A DNA stretch of 64,000 nucleotides from DATHTC01 sp963746805 (GTDB taxonomy: Bacteria; Actinomycetota; Thermoleophilia; Gaiellales; Gaiellaceae), in the NCBI GenBank assembly GCA_963746805.1, contig CAVVCQ010000006.1, forward strand, positions 1 through 64,000. The letters run 5' to 3'. This document shows positions 1 through 8,483 of the stretch, piece by piece. Each line of letters opens with the position of its first letter. The first letter of the stretch is position 1. A program made the translations under genes and the position numbers. Under the pieces are notes generated by a model. It saw nothing but the letters and a program-made list of their open reading frames with translations. It was not told the DNA's origin and ran no database searches.

Positions 1-977
1 GCGTGCAACAGGTCGAAGTCGCTCGACGGTTTCCCTCGCCAGCTCCTCGACCGGGCGAAGGGCATCGCCGTGCAGGATGGATCCGGACACGCCGTCCCTT
101 GTCGCGCGGAACGCCGACCACGAGAGAGCCTCGGAAGGAACATCGGTCGTCGGGGGAACGCCGCCGCCTCCACTGCCAGCGCCCGGACGAGCGCCGCCAG
201 CGCGGCGACCGAGACGAGCGATGACTGAGCATCGAGCTCCCGCACCTCGAGGGTGCCGTACCGCGGATGCAGGCGCACGTCCCACCACAACAACGTCGGA
301 TCCTCCACGCCCGCCGCCGCGAGCGACGCTTTCGCGGCAACCTTCCAATCGGCCGCGTCCCGCATCGCCCGTGGGATCCCTCGACCCGGGTACGAGCGCA
401 CGAGAGCGGCGCGTGCGCTTGCCAGCCCGGAGTCCGTTCCGAACCACATCGGGCTGTTCGCCGCAAGCGCCTGAAGCAACGGCAGGTATGTGCGCAGGCC
501 GTTGAGCGCGCGGACCGCCGTCTCGGCATCCGGCATCCCCACGTGAATGTGGAGCGCGCACTCCGGTGTTCTGCGCATCAGCCCCCGCATCGACTCCGCG
601 ACATGCCGGTATCGCTCGGTCTCCACGAGAGGTGCGTCGCCGAAAGCGCCCGCCGGGTGCAGACCCGCCCCCAAGAGGAGCGCCCCTGCATCGACGGCGC
701 TCGATCGCAGATCCGCCAATGCCTCGATCGCCGCGGCGGTGGTGTCCGACGGACGAGACCGCAGCTCGATCTGCGCCGCGTAGACCTCGTGGCCGGCCGC
801 CCCCTCCGGCGCGTGCATCCGCTCGAGCACGCCCGCCGCGTCGGGCAAGAGCGCGAACTCATGCGGATCGACGAGGAGCAACTCCTCCTCGATCCCGATA
901 CCGAACGCCCCGCCGCTCGAGAAGTCGATCAATCCACAGCCCCGGTCGCGCCCGCGTTTCCTCCCGGGACGCGTCAT
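1..977 (-). CDS. Carboxylate-amine ligase, glutamate-cysteine ligase 2 (YbdK) type; partial, frameshifted
   Basis: Members of this family join a carboxylate to an amine with ATP; YbdK has weak glutamate-cysteine ligase activity, but the physiological substrate here is unknown. From the ATG at 977 the protein reads FGIGIEEELLLVDP at about residues 25-38, the family's N-terminal ATP/Mg-binding signature, and HIHVG at 143-147. Later come WWDVRLHPRYGTLEVRELDAQ and, in another frame, SWSAFRATRDGVSGSIL, both typical of the family C-terminal half. The frame changes between about 140 and 185, near a GGCGGCGG/CCCCC stretch, consistent with one missing base. The 3' end lies outside the window. Family assignment is firm; the frameshift is more likely a sequence error than decay because coding sense continues on both sides. 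Confidence 0.85.
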   Translation of the reverse strand, partial: MTRPGRKRGRDRGCGLIDFSSGGAFGIGIEEELLLVDPHEFALLPDAAGVLERMHAPEGAAGHEVYAAQIELRSRPSDTTAAAIEALADLRSSAVDAGALLLGAGLHPAGAFGDAPLVETERYRHVAESMRGLMRRTPECALHIHVGMPDAETAVRALNGLRTYLPLLQALAANSPMWFGTDSGLASARAALVRSYPGRGIPRAMRDAADWKVAAKASLAAAGVEDPTLLWWDVRLHPRYGTLEVRELDAQSSLVSVAALAALVRALAVEAAAFPRRPMFLPRLSRGRRSARQGTACPDPSCTAMPFARSRSWRGKPSSDFDLLH

Positions 978-1146
978 CGATCGCCGTACGGAGTGCCTCT
1001 GAGTGTTCCTGCGCACTCGATCGCCCGGCACGTCGGCGGCCTGCGCTCCAGGACAGGGATCCGGGCGACCTGAGTGGTCGGAGCCCCTGACCTCGAGAGG
1101 CTCCGATCGTCCCATACGGAGCGCTAGCAACCGTCCCACACGAGCG

Positions 1147-1380
1147 CTAGCTCTTGCGGGCTGTTGCGCGGCCGCCCTTTGCTCCGGCCGCCTTCTTCTG
1201 CGCCGTCGTCCCACCTTGCGACGACGACGACTTCGAGGAACCCGAATGCGAACGCTTGCCGCCCTTGCTCGAGGCATCGGGGCTGTTGGCGATCTTTGCC
1301 GCCCGCTCCTTGGACATCCCCTTGTCCTTGAGCGCCTCGTACTGCTTCTCGTTCTTCACATGCGCGGACTTGCCAGGCAT
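1147..1380 (-). CDS. Small basic DUF7218-like protein
   Basis: A 77-residue protein starting MPGKSAHVKNEKQYEALK. The first 35 residues (VKNEKQYEALKDKGMSKERA, then AAKIANSP) match the short conserved block of small actinobacterial proteins in which a KxxYxxLxxxGxSKExAAxIAN motif precedes a basic tail. The rest is a Ser/Gly/Lys/Ala-rich, probably disordered tail resembling nucleic-acid-binding tails. The start at 1380 is preferred over the in-frame codon three residues upstream because AGGAG sits eight bases before it. It lies just downstream of, and in the same direction as, another small hydrophilic protein at 1396-1581. Function is unknown; a stress or DNA-associated role is only a guess. 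Confidence 0.6.
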   Translation of the reverse strand: MPGKSAHVKNEKQYEALKDKGMSKERAAKIANSPDASSKGGKRSHSGSSKSSSSQGGTTAQKKAAGAKGGRATARKS

Positions 1381-1395
1381 CTGCTGCACTCCTGC

Positions 1396-1581
1396 TTAGG
1401 GATGACGCGGCTGCCCTGTCACCGCGTTGGTGTCCCGAGAGCCAGTCTCGGGCCCGTCCTCCTGATCGTCCTCGACCAGATCCTCAGCCTTGTCCTTCCA
1501 CTCTTCCGCCTTATCGGCAGTCTTGTCCTTGAGCTCCTCGGCCTTCTCGCGGGCGTTGTCCACCATCGAGTCGTCACCCAT
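1396..1581 (-). CDS. Small charged helical protein (CsbD/antitoxin-like)
   Basis: A 61-residue protein, MGDDSMVDNAREKAEELKDK and onward, almost entirely Lys/Glu/Asp/Ala with AEELKDK/AEEWKDK/AEDL pseudo-repeats predicting one long amphipathic helix. AGGAGG lies seven bases upstream of the ATG at 1581, which fixes the start. The composition recalls CsbD-like general-stress proteins and the short MT0933-type antitoxin family, but no diagnostic residue separates them. It precedes the basic protein at 1147-1380 on the same strand with a 15-base gap, so the two are probably cotranscribed. No toxin partner is visible. Function unassigned. Confidence 0.55.
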   Translation of the reverse strand: MGDDSMVDNAREKAEELKDKTADKAEEWKDKAEDLVEDDQEDGPETGSRDTNAVTGQPRHP

Positions 1582-1695
1582 CTCCTGTCCTCCTTGTCGG
1601 GGTGACCACTTGTTCCCGCGGCAAAGGCTCCGCAAACTCTTGTCATCCCGGTCGCTTCAAGCGGGCTCTCGAGCCCTTCACGCCTCGATCGTTTG

Positions 1696-2907
1696 CTAGC
1701 GGTTGCGACCGCTGGGCTCCATAAAGGATCCATCCGTCTCGACGGGCCAGCGTGGATTCGTGCCTCGCCGGCTGCTTTTCAGTTCTGGGCCAGTGTGCGG
1801 TGGCGCGGCGGGTAGTTGCACCGTGACGCGGAGCCCGCCGGCGGCCCGGGGGGTGAGGGTGAGGGTTCCGTCGTGTGCTTGGGTGATGCTCTTGACGATT
1901 GCCAGGCCGAGGCCGACACCTGCGTGGTCGGTGCGTATGCGTTCGGTGCCGCGAAGAAACGGCTCGACAAGCGTGGCGACCAACTGTGGGGTGAGCTTCT
2001 CGCCGGTGTTCTCGACGGTGAGCACCACACTCTTGGGGTGAACGCTGGTCGTGACCCACACGGTGCCCTGTTCAGGCAGGTTGTGGACGATCGCGTTGTG
2101 CACGAGGTTCGTGCTCAACTGCAGCAGGAGCGCGTGTGAGCCGATGGTGGGGGTCATGTCGCCGGAGGTCTCGATGGTGACGCCGCGTTTTTCTGCGAGG
2201 GGGAGGAGCGTTTCAGTGGCTTCTTCCGCCATGAGGGACAGGTCGACGTGTTCTCGGGTGAAGGACCGCTGGTCGGCGCGGCTGAGCAGGAGCAGTGCTT
2301 CAGTGAGGTCGATCGCTCGGGTGTTGACGGCGTGGAGGCGGTCGACGAGCTCGCCGGTGTCGCGGTTCAGATCGTTGCGGGCCACGTCGAGAAGTGTCTG
2401 CGTGATCGCCAGCGGGGTGCGCAGTTCGTGGGAGGCGTTGGCTGCGAATCTCTGCTGTTCGGCGACGTGTGCTTCGAGCCGCGCGAGCATGGTGTCGAAG
2501 GCGTCGGCGAGCTCGCGGAACTCGTCTCTGCGGCCCGGTAGCCGGATTCGGTGGGAGAGCGATCCGTTCGCGGCCATGCGTGTGGCATCTGTGATGCGAG
2601 TCAGGGGGGCGAGCATCCGGCCGGCGAGAAGCCACCCTCCCAGGAGACCGAATACCAGCAGGAACGCCAGCACGATGGCCGCGGCCGGAGCGAAAGCGCG
2701 CAGGAGGAAGGAGCTGTTCCCGGGCACCAAGCCACCGGCGGCGCTGATCGCACCGTCGGGTACGTATCGCAGGAGGAACTCGAACGATTGCCGGTGCTGG
2801 CCGGCGAGCCACGCGGCGGCGAGCATCAAGGCACCTGCGAGCATGAGGAAGCCGGCGTAGCTGAGGGTGAGTTTGAGGCGAACACTCAAACCAGGGGCTC
2901 TATCCAC
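1696..2907 (-). CDS. Two-component sensor histidine kinase
   Basis: A membrane sensor kinase of 403 residues when started at the GTG at 2907, which has GGAGG just upstream; an in-frame GTG at 2922 is an alternative. Order: short cytoplasmic tail, TM1 (about 13-36), small extracytoplasmic loop, TM2 (about 71-96), HAMP linker (97-150), HisKA with ASHELRTPL (His160), and HATPase_c with the N box LSTNLVHNAIVHN and G boxes (GVGLGLAIVKSI). All residues needed for autophosphorylation and ATP binding are present. The start overlaps the stop of the response regulator by eight bases, so the two are translationally coupled and almost certainly form a pair. The signal is unknown; the short periplasmic loop suggests membrane-proximal sensing. 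A VanY-like carboxypeptidase is divergent from the pair, hinting at a cell-wall stress role (inference). Confidence 0.93.
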   Translation of the reverse strand: MDRAPGLSVRLKLTLSYAGFLMLAGALMLAAAWLAGQHRQSFEFLLRYVPDGAISAAGGLVPGNSSFLLRAFAPAAAIVLAFLLVFGLLGGWLLAGRMLAPLTRITDATRMAANGSLSHRIRLPGRRDEFRELADAFDTMLARLEAHVAEQQRFAANASHELRTPLAITQTLLDVARNDLNRDTGELVDRLHAVNTRAIDLTEALLLLSRADQRSFTREHVDLSLMAEEATETLLPLAEKRGVTIETSGDMTPTIGSHALLLQLSTNLVHNAIVHNLPEQGTVWVTTSVHPKSVVLTVENTGEKLTPQLVATLVEPFLRGTERIRTDHAGVGLGLAIVKSITQAHDGTLTLTPRAAGGLRVTVQLPAAPPHTGPELKSSRRGTNPRWPVETDGSFMEPSGRNR

Positions 2908-3596
2908 GGTCTCCTCCCTCACGCCCGGTGTCTGGTTGAGTGTCGATGCGGTACCCGACGCCGGCCACGGTGGCGATGATCCCGGGTTCGCCGAGGCGTT
3001 TGCGCAGTGCCGAGACCGTGATGCGCACGGCGTTGGTGAACGGGTCTGCGTTCTGATCCCACGCCCGTTCCAGTAGCTCTTCGGCGCTGACGACACCGCC
3101 TTCGGCAGCGACGAGGACTTCGAGCACTGCGAACTGCTTCCTGGTCAGCGCGACGTAGCGGCCGTCGCGGTAGACCTCTCGGCGGAACGGATCCAGCCGC
3201 AGACCTGCGATCTCTCGCACGGGCGGCCTGTTGTGGGCGCGCCTGCGGTCGAGCGCTCTGAGACGGAGCACGAGTTCTCGGAGTTCGAACGGCTTCGTGA
3301 GGTAGTCGTCGGCGCCGAGCTCGAACCCGGTGGCCTTGTCGTCGAGACGGTCGGCAGCGGTGAGCATGAGGATCGGCATGCCGCTGCCGGAGGCGACGAT
3401 GCGTTTGGCGATCTCGTCACCGGTAGGTCCGGGAATGTCTCGGTCGAGGACGGCGATGTCGTAGGCGTTGACGCTCAGCAGCTCCAGAGCGGTGTCGCCG
3501 TCACCTGCGATGTCTGCCGCGATCGCTTCCAGGCGTAGGCCATCGCGGATGGCTTCTGCCATGATAGGGCTCGTCCTCGACGATCAACACGCGCAT
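2900..3596 (-). CDS. OmpR-family response regulator, frameshifted near its start
   Basis: A receiver plus winged-helix DNA-binding regulator. Visible in the main frame are the phosphoacceptor context AVLDRDIPGPTG, the switch Thr in LTAAD, the Lys in KPF, and an OmpR-type C-terminal domain ending ATVAGVGYRID. The main frame begins MAEAIRDGL and lacks the acidic pocket, which is found just upstream in another frame as MRVLIVEDEP from an ATG at 3596. One extra base around 3563-3568 would join them as MRVLIVEDEP-MAEAIRDGL. The acidic residues are indispensable in this family, so the true start is taken as 3596. It is cotranscribed with the kinase immediately downstream. Confidence 0.9.
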
Positions 3597-3683
3597 GCTC
3601 CGATGCTACGAGCTGGCGCATGTCGTCGGCATATCGAAAACCAGCATACGTGCTGGCAACACCACGCTGCCTTGACTGGAGGC

Positions 3684-4372
3684 GTGACCTACAGCAAACG
3701 AGCACGAACAACGACCCGTCGGATTCGGATTCGCAGGATCCGTGTCGCCGGCCTGCTAGTCGTCATCGCGGCGATCGCCGCAGCCCTCGGCTACCAGTTG
3801 CCGGCGTCCTCGTCCTCGACGGCGTCCTCAGGCGTCCTCGCCCTCGACGGCCACATCACCCATCGACGTCGTTCGCAGCGAGCACCGTGGTCTTCGCAGT
3901 GAGCACCGTGGTGCGCTTGGCGAGGCTGACGGTGCCGTCCCCGACGGCACGACGGTCTTTGATGACGAGATTCCGGGTGTAGCCAACCTCGACTCCGGCT
4001 CTGCTCGGTGCCCTGCGCCAAGCTGCAACTGATGCCGCGGACGACGGGGTCGAGTTCTTCGTCGATAGTGGCTGGCGTTCCCCGGAGTACCAGGAACAAC
4101 TACTCCACGAGGCGGTCTCGAAGTACGGCTCAGAAGAGGAAGCTGCCCGATGGGTGGCCACCCCCAACACGTCTGCTCACGTGTCGGGGGACGCGGTCGA
4201 CATCGGGCACTCCGATGCCACGGCGTGGCTGTCCGAGCACGGCGCCGAGTACGGGCTGTGCCAGATCTACGGCAACGAACCCTGGCACTACGAACTGCGC
4301 CCCGAAGCCATCGATCACGGTTGCCCTCCCATGTACGCCGACCCTACGCACGATCCAAGGATGCAGCGGTGA
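3684..4372 (+). CDS. VanY-like D-alanyl-D-alanine carboxypeptidase, frameshifted
   Basis: An M15B-type zinc peptidase predicted to trim the terminal D-Ala of peptidoglycan stem peptides outside the membrane. The GTG at 3684 has GGAGG just upstream and opens a basic N terminus plus a membrane anchor (VAGLLVVIAAIAAALGYQL). The catalytic region, in another frame, shows FFVDSGWRSPEYQ, the zinc motif SAHVSGDAVDIG and EPWHYELR, then ends MYADPTHDPRMQR. Joining them needs two frame changes, at about 3860-3870 and 3990-4005. Between these lies a 21-base tandem duplication (3872-3913) coding RSEHRGL twice. All catalytic motifs are intact, so it may be sequence error, but it sits beside an integration scar and could be a young pseudogene. 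It is divergent from the two-component pair. Confidence 0.8.
3872..3913 (+). repeat. 21-bp tandem duplication inside the VanY-like gene
   Basis: Two adjacent 21-base units, 3872-3892 and 3893-3913, each beginning TTCGCAG and containing GAGCACCGTGGT, differ at only two positions. The unit is seven codons, so the duplication itself preserves frame. It lies between the membrane anchor and the catalytic domain. Confidence 0.85.
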
Positions 4373-4433
4373 CCAGCACGCGGCATGTGGTCTTGAACCG
4401 CTGTTCAGGCACGCCCAAGAACGGCGATTCGTC

Positions 4434-4520
4434 TGCCTGCAACTGTCCGCTTTCAGCGCTGCAATAAACTGCGGCGAAACGCACCCCGCGGAGACGGGCC
4501 GGTACGCTCAACGTACCCTC
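4434..4520 (+). repeat. Copy 1 of an 87-bp att-arm-like repeat
   Basis: By eye this stretch aligns along its whole length with 6775-6861 in the same orientation. Shared blocks include TGCCTGCAA, GCTTTC, a GCAAnAnACTGC element, GCGGAGAC and GGCCGGTACGCTCA followed by CGTAC. The second copy lies just inside a tRNA 3'-half fragment, so the repeat resembles an integrase arm region. This copy has no tRNA fragment beside it. It fills most of the 307-base stretch 4373-4679, where I see no gene. Confidence 0.6.
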
Positions 4521-4679
4521 AGCCCAAGCGATCGAAGCTTGCCTTCGACGCCAGACTCGGTCACGGCGAGCGGAACTTTGGTCGACGAACCAGCGGTAGC
4601 CTGCCCTGGGACTAACGGTCGCAGGCAACCGAGACAGCGGGCCGACTCTCCAGTGTTGGCACGTGCAGGGCGTTCGCCG

Positions 4680-5843
4680 CTAGAACGGATACCGGGGTAA
4701 CGGTCGGCACGCCACCGCGGCGAACGCTCCGCCTGTGAACAGGTGGGTCGCGATGAATTCCTCGCTCGAGCAAGGCCGACTAGCAGATCTTGCTGACCGA
4801 ATGCGCGTCGCGTTCGGATACCCAGGCGCCCCGGGAAAGGCGGCGATGCGTGTCGGAATCAGCTCCGTCGCCATGCCGCTCACGGCTGGCGGCGTCTGCG
4901 TTCCGTCGACGCGCGCGAGTCCAGCGTTCACGCCGACGAACGGGCCGACCCAGACGATCCCAGATGCGGCAGAAACGTCTCCAGGCTGAACGCCGAGGTC
5001 AATCTTGGTTACCTTCCGCGGCCCCGACGTGGCTACTCGCAGTAGCCGCCGCAGAGGACTCTGTGGTGCGCCGCGACGGTTCCCCGAGAACGGCTGCGTC
5101 ACCCAGACCGCGTCCGGCGTCCGCGCCAGCGACCAGCCGACGCCGTCGAAGCGCTGCTGAAAGAGGAGTCGACCGGATCGAGACACCTTCACGACGCCGC
5201 CCCAGCCACTGACCCAGACTGACCCTCCATCGGCAGCGAAATCGAGCGCGGTAGTCGGTCTCAGGTAAACCTGACGGACGACGGTGTTACGACGCGGATC
5301 GATCTTGTAGATCCAGTGCATCAAGGTCTTGTCTCCCTGGCGGGCGGCATAGATATCGGCGCCACCGACCCAGACGCCGTCGGCGGTGGCCGCGATCGCC
5401 GGTCCGAACATCCGCGGCCCGCGGATGACGCTCAGCACCCGTCCGGAGGCGGCGTTAACGCGAACGACTTTCCCATCACCGGTGATCCACACTCATCCGA
5501 AGCCGTACGCCAGCCTCGAGGTGTCAACAGGGATCGGGAAACTGCGCAGACGACCAGACGCGGAGTCGATACCAGCCAGTCGCCCGTAACCTGTCGCGCT
5601 GGTGCTCTGGATCGTGATCCAGAGCGTGCCGTTGATCAGCAGTGGGAAGCCGGCTTTGCCCGGCAACGCCACGCGTCGTACCACCTCCTGTCCCGATGAG
5701 GTCGGGCATTCGACAGACCCCAGTTGCTCTGCACGCGACACCGGAGCAACGGTCGCCGCAGAGACGATCGAGACGAATGCGAGTACCACCACGCCCCCCG
5801 CGCCGACGGTACGAGTGATAGGCGGTCCACAAACCGGATCCAT
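4680..5843 (-). CDS. Secreted beta-propeller (Vgb/NHL-like) protein interrupted by an in-frame stop
   Basis: Two segments in the same frame meet at an in-frame TGA at 5493-5495 (context GGC TTC GGA TGA GTG TGG ATC). The upstream part, from ATG 5843, has a signal peptide (TRTVGAGGVVVLAFVSIVSA). The protein repeatedly shows a VW(V/I) strand: LWITIQ, VWITGD, VWVGGA, VWVSGW, VWVTQP, VWVGPF. This spacing is typical of propeller blades in virginiamycin-B-lyase-like or NHL proteins. A TGG to TGA change would explain the break, since the residue falls beside a blade Trp. The C terminus carries several Cys and no recognisable domain. It lies between two copies of an att-arm-like repeat. It may be a genuine pseudogene, a sequencing error or, less likely, readthrough. 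No enzymatic residue can be named. Confidence 0.7.
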
Positions 5844-6113
5844 CACACCGTTCTACATCGGATGGAGCGCGAAAGTTCCCACCTACGGCGGCGTCCGCAC
5901 GGCTTTATTGCAACGTCTCACGTGCTCCGACCTGCCGTGCCTTCGACGAGCTGGGCAAGCAGCAGCACTCCGGTGAGAGATGAGGCAAGTCAAAAGGCCG
6001 CGCTGCATGTCCAAGCGTGCCACCGTCGGCTGATGCGCTCAAGCGCTTGCGAACGAGTGGTTGTGAACCCAGAAGGCGACGGCCAGCGCACGTCCGTCGA
6101 GATGGCGGGCGGG

Positions 6114-6575
6114 CTAGAACGCGCGCTGCTGCTCGCGGCTGAGGAACAGGCCGTGGCCGTTGCTGTTGGCGCAGACAAGCGCCAGGCGGCTCGAGAGACA
6201 GCGGAACGGGCCGTGGCGCCAAGTCCTGCCGTACCCGAGTCCCTGCGGGGCCGGATCGATCAGGGCATCGCAGGGGGCGAAGCGCATGCCGAGGCCCCCG
6301 CGGCCGAGAACGAACCAGCGCCCACCCATCCAGTCGCATCCGTCGACCCCCGACGGACGGGGCAGATCGGGGCCGGACATCCTGCGGATCAGGCAGCGCA
6401 TCGTCGCCATCGATCCGTCGACGTAGGCGTCGCAGCGGATGTTCCCGCTCGGGGTGACGAAACCGACCGTCGGCGGCCCCGCGGCAGCCGCGGCATTGCC
6501 CGCAGCTGCTGAACCTGGGATGAGCAGCAAGAGCGCCAGGGCCCGTGCAAGAGCGAGCAGCAATGAGCGTCTCAT
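6114..6575 (-). CDS. Secreted DUF6636 protein
   Basis: A 153-residue exported protein. The N terminus (MRRSLLLALARALALLLLIP) is a classic signal peptide with an Ala-rich cleavage zone. The mature part shows the DUF6636 pattern: VGFVTPSGNIRCDAY, a CLIRR segment, VDGCDWMGGRW, GYGRTWRHGPFRC, LVCANSNGHGLFLSREQQRAF. Conserved Cys pairs (IRC, RC, GC, PC, FRC, VC) imply disulfides outside the cell. The family is frequent in Actinobacteria and has no known biochemical function. The ATG at 6575 is preferred to the adjacent GTG at 6578. The 5847-6113 stretch downstream shows no gene. Confidence 0.8.
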   Translation of the reverse strand: MRRSLLLALARALALLLLIPGSAAAGNAAAAAGPPTVGFVTPSGNIRCDAYVDGSMATMRCLIRRMSGPDLPRPSGVDGCDWMGGRWFVLGRGGLGMRFAPCDALIDPAPQGLGYGRTWRHGPFRCLSSRLALVCANSNGHGLFLSREQQRAF

Positions 6576-6691
6576 CACGACGGGGGGCGGCTTCGACCCG
6601 CGCCGGTGATCTCCTCGTCAATGGCATGTCTAGCTTCTGAGAAGTGCCGCATTCGCAGAAGAATTTATGGTGTTTTGCTGGTATTTCTCAG

Positions 6692-6734
6692 TGGGCCGTG
6701 GTGGACTCGAACCACCGACCTTGGGATTAGAAGT
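6692..6734 (-). tRNA. tRNA-Arg(TCT) 3'-half fragment (attachment-site scar)
   Basis: The minus strand reads as the 3' half of a tRNA: anticodon loop CTTCTAA (anticodon TCT), stem strand TCCCA, variable AGGTC, T arm GGTGG-TTCGAGT-CCACC, acceptor strand ACGGCCC and discriminator A. The matching 5' half (acceptor GGGCCGT, anticodon strand TGGGA) is absent: similarity stops inside the anticodon stem. It is therefore not a functional tRNA but the displaced tRNA end left by tyrosine-recombinase integration. The inner side (6741-6861) carries repeated arm-like motifs. The 6576-7034 stretch holds only this and the arm repeats. Confidence 0.75.
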
Positions 6735-6774
6735 CCACCCTTGTAGGCCGCAACAGACTGCGACCGGCTGCAAA

Positions 6775-6861
6775 TGCCTGCAAACGAAGGCTTTCCGCAT
6801 TGCAACAGACTGCAGTGAGCCGCACCCGGCGGAGACAGGCCGGTACGCTCACCGTACGCTC
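6775..6861 (+). repeat. Copy 2 of the att-arm-like repeat, next to the tRNA fragment
   Basis: This copy pairs with 4434-4520. It contains GCAACAGACTGC at 6802-6813, which also occurs exactly at 6750-6761, and a related GCAATAAACTGC is in the other copy at 4461-4472. Short direct repeats beside a displaced tRNA 3' end are what arm-type integrase sites look like. No integrase gene is visible in the window. Confidence 0.55.
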
Positions 6862-7034
6862 GATGGATACTCTCCGACCGGTGGAGAAACTTCACCTGCG
6901 CGGCTGATTCACTCCCGTGGCGCTTTCCACGACGAGCCGTTGGTATCGCTCCGCCGCGGCCGGGTTCGATCCGCACCCGGCGGCTCGCTCGGGCTGACTC
7001 GAAGGCGACCCGGCTCCGCGTAGGCTGACCCGGC

Positions 7035-8459
7035 ATGCGCCGGATCCGCCTCAGCCCGCCCGACGACGCGAAGATCGCCGATGCCTTCGCCGACCTGCGC
7101 GAGAGCCTCGACGTATCGCTGACTTTCCTGCCCGATGTCGTCGAAGACGCCGAGAGGTCGATCCGCTCCCCACGGCTGCCGGACATGGACGAGACGCCGA
7201 TTCCGTTCGTCACGATCGACCCCCCCGAGTCGCTCGACCTCGACCAGGCGCTCCACATCGAACGACGCGGCACCTGGTACCGCGTCCGCTACGCCATTGC
7301 CGATGTCGCCGCATTCGTCACCCCGGGCGGGCCGATGGACCTCGAGGCACACCGGCGCGGCCAGACGCTGTACGCACCGGACGGCAACGCCCGGCTCTAC
7401 CCGCCGCAGCTCTCCGAGGGCGCCGGAAGCTTGCTGCCGGGTGAGACACGGCCGGCGCTCGTGTGGACGATGGACGTCGACCCGACGGGGGAGGGGATCG
7501 ACGTGGAAGTGCGCCGCGCACTCGTGCGCAGCCGGGAGAAGCTCGACTACGAGGGAGTGCAGCGCTCGCTTGACGAGGACACGGCGCACGAGTCCCTCCA
7601 GCTCCTTCGCGAGGTCGGCCTGCTACGCCAGGAGCGGGAAGTGCGCCGGGGCGGAGTTACCCTGCCTGTCCCCGAGCAGAAGGTGGAGAAAGGCCCCGAC
7701 GGCTATGAGCTCTCGTTTCGCGCACCGGTCGCCGTGGAGGGCTGGAACGCGCAGATCTCGCTGATGGCGGGCCAGGCTGCCGCGGAGTTGATGCTTTCCG
7801 CGCACGTCGGCGTGCTGCGCACCCTGCCGAAGGCCGACGAGAGGTCACTTGCCCGGCTCCGGCGGGTCGCGATAGCCCTCGAGGTCGAATGGGACAAGGG
7901 CACCACGTACCCCGACTTCATCCGCACTCTGGATCCGAACGTGCCGGCACAAGCCGCGCTGCTTGCTGAGTCGACCGTGCTGCTCCGCGGCTCCGGCTAC
8001 GCGGCCTTCGACGACGAGGTTCCGACGGAGGCGACGCACGCGGGCGTCGGTGCCGAATACGCGCACACCACGGCGCCGCTGCGCCGCCTCGTCGACCGCT
8101 ACGTCGGTGAGGTCTGCGTCTCGGTCTCATCGGGTGGCGGCGTGCCGGAGTGGGTGCATGCGGCACTTCCCGGACTGCCCGAGACGATGGAGGCCTCGAA
8201 TCGGCGCGCACAACAGTACGAGGCGGGGATCATCTCGACCGTCGAGGCTGCCGTGCTCGAGCGCAGCGTCGGCGACATTTTCGAGGCGGTCGTCGTCGAC
8301 CTCCACGAGTGCCGCGGTGGTGGCACGGTGCAACTGCAAGAGCCGGCGGTCACTGCTCAGTGCGAGGGAAAGGACCTGCCGCTCGGGGAGCTCGTCGAAG
8401 TGCGCCTCGAACTGGCGGACATCGCCAAGCATCAGGTGCGATTCGCACTCGCACGCTGA
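7035..8459 (+). CDS. RNB-domain exoribonuclease (RNase II/R family)
   Basis: A 474-residue protein with the RNB catalytic domain that degrades RNA 3' to 5'. Key segment at about 62-76: VTIDPPESLDLDQALHIE, supplying the clustered metal-binding Asp residues, followed by YAIADVAAFVTPGG and RGQTLYAPDG, which match the RNB core. The C-terminal part (EYAHTTAPLRRLVDRYV) carries the conserved active-site-proximal Arg motif. It is shorter than E. coli RNase R or RNase II: no clear N-terminal cold-shock or C-terminal S1 domain can be read, as in the compact actinobacterial RNB proteins. ATG at 7035. It lies just inside the tRNA-Arg scar and is followed by a 20-base repeat at its stop. The exact RNA substrate is unknown. 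Confidence 0.9.
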   Translation: MRRIRLSPPDDAKIADAFADLRESLDVSLTFLPDVVEDAERSIRSPRLPDMDETPIPFVTIDPPESLDLDQALHIERRGTWYRVRYAIADVAAFVTPGGPMDLEAHRRGQTLYAPDGNARLYPPQLSEGAGSLLPGETRPALVWTMDVDPTGEGIDVEVRRALVRSREKLDYEGVQRSLDEDTAHESLQLLREVGLLRQEREVRRGGVTLPVPEQKVEKGPDGYELSFRAPVAVEGWNAQISLMAGQAAAELMLSAHVGVLRTLPKADERSLARLRRVAIALEVEWDKGTTYPDFIRTLDPNVPAQAALLAESTVLLRGSGYAAFDDEVPTEATHAGVGAEYAHTTAPLRRLVDRYVGEVCVSVSSGGGVPEWVHAALPGLPETMEASNRRAQQYEAGIISTVEAAVLERSVGDIFEAVVVDLHECRGGGTVQLQEPAVTAQCEGKDLPLGELVEVRLELADIAKHQVRFALAR

Positions 8460-8483
8460 CGCTTGGCGGACATCGCCAAGCAT
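8413..8483 (+). repeat. 20-bp direct repeat straddling the RNB gene stop
   Basis: TGGCGGACATCGCCAAGCAT occurs at 8413-8432 inside the last codons of the RNB gene and again at 8464-8483 just after its stop. Each copy can fold as CTTGGCG/CGCCAAG-type half sites, the second into a seven-base stem with a five-base loop, but there is no T tract. It may be a local duplication. 8484-8666 shows nothing else. Confidence 0.7.

Noticed and set aside
5847..6113. Possible gene between the propeller and DUF6636 genes
   Set aside because: Short frames on both strands lack starts with ribosome sites and family motifs; nothing supports a gene.
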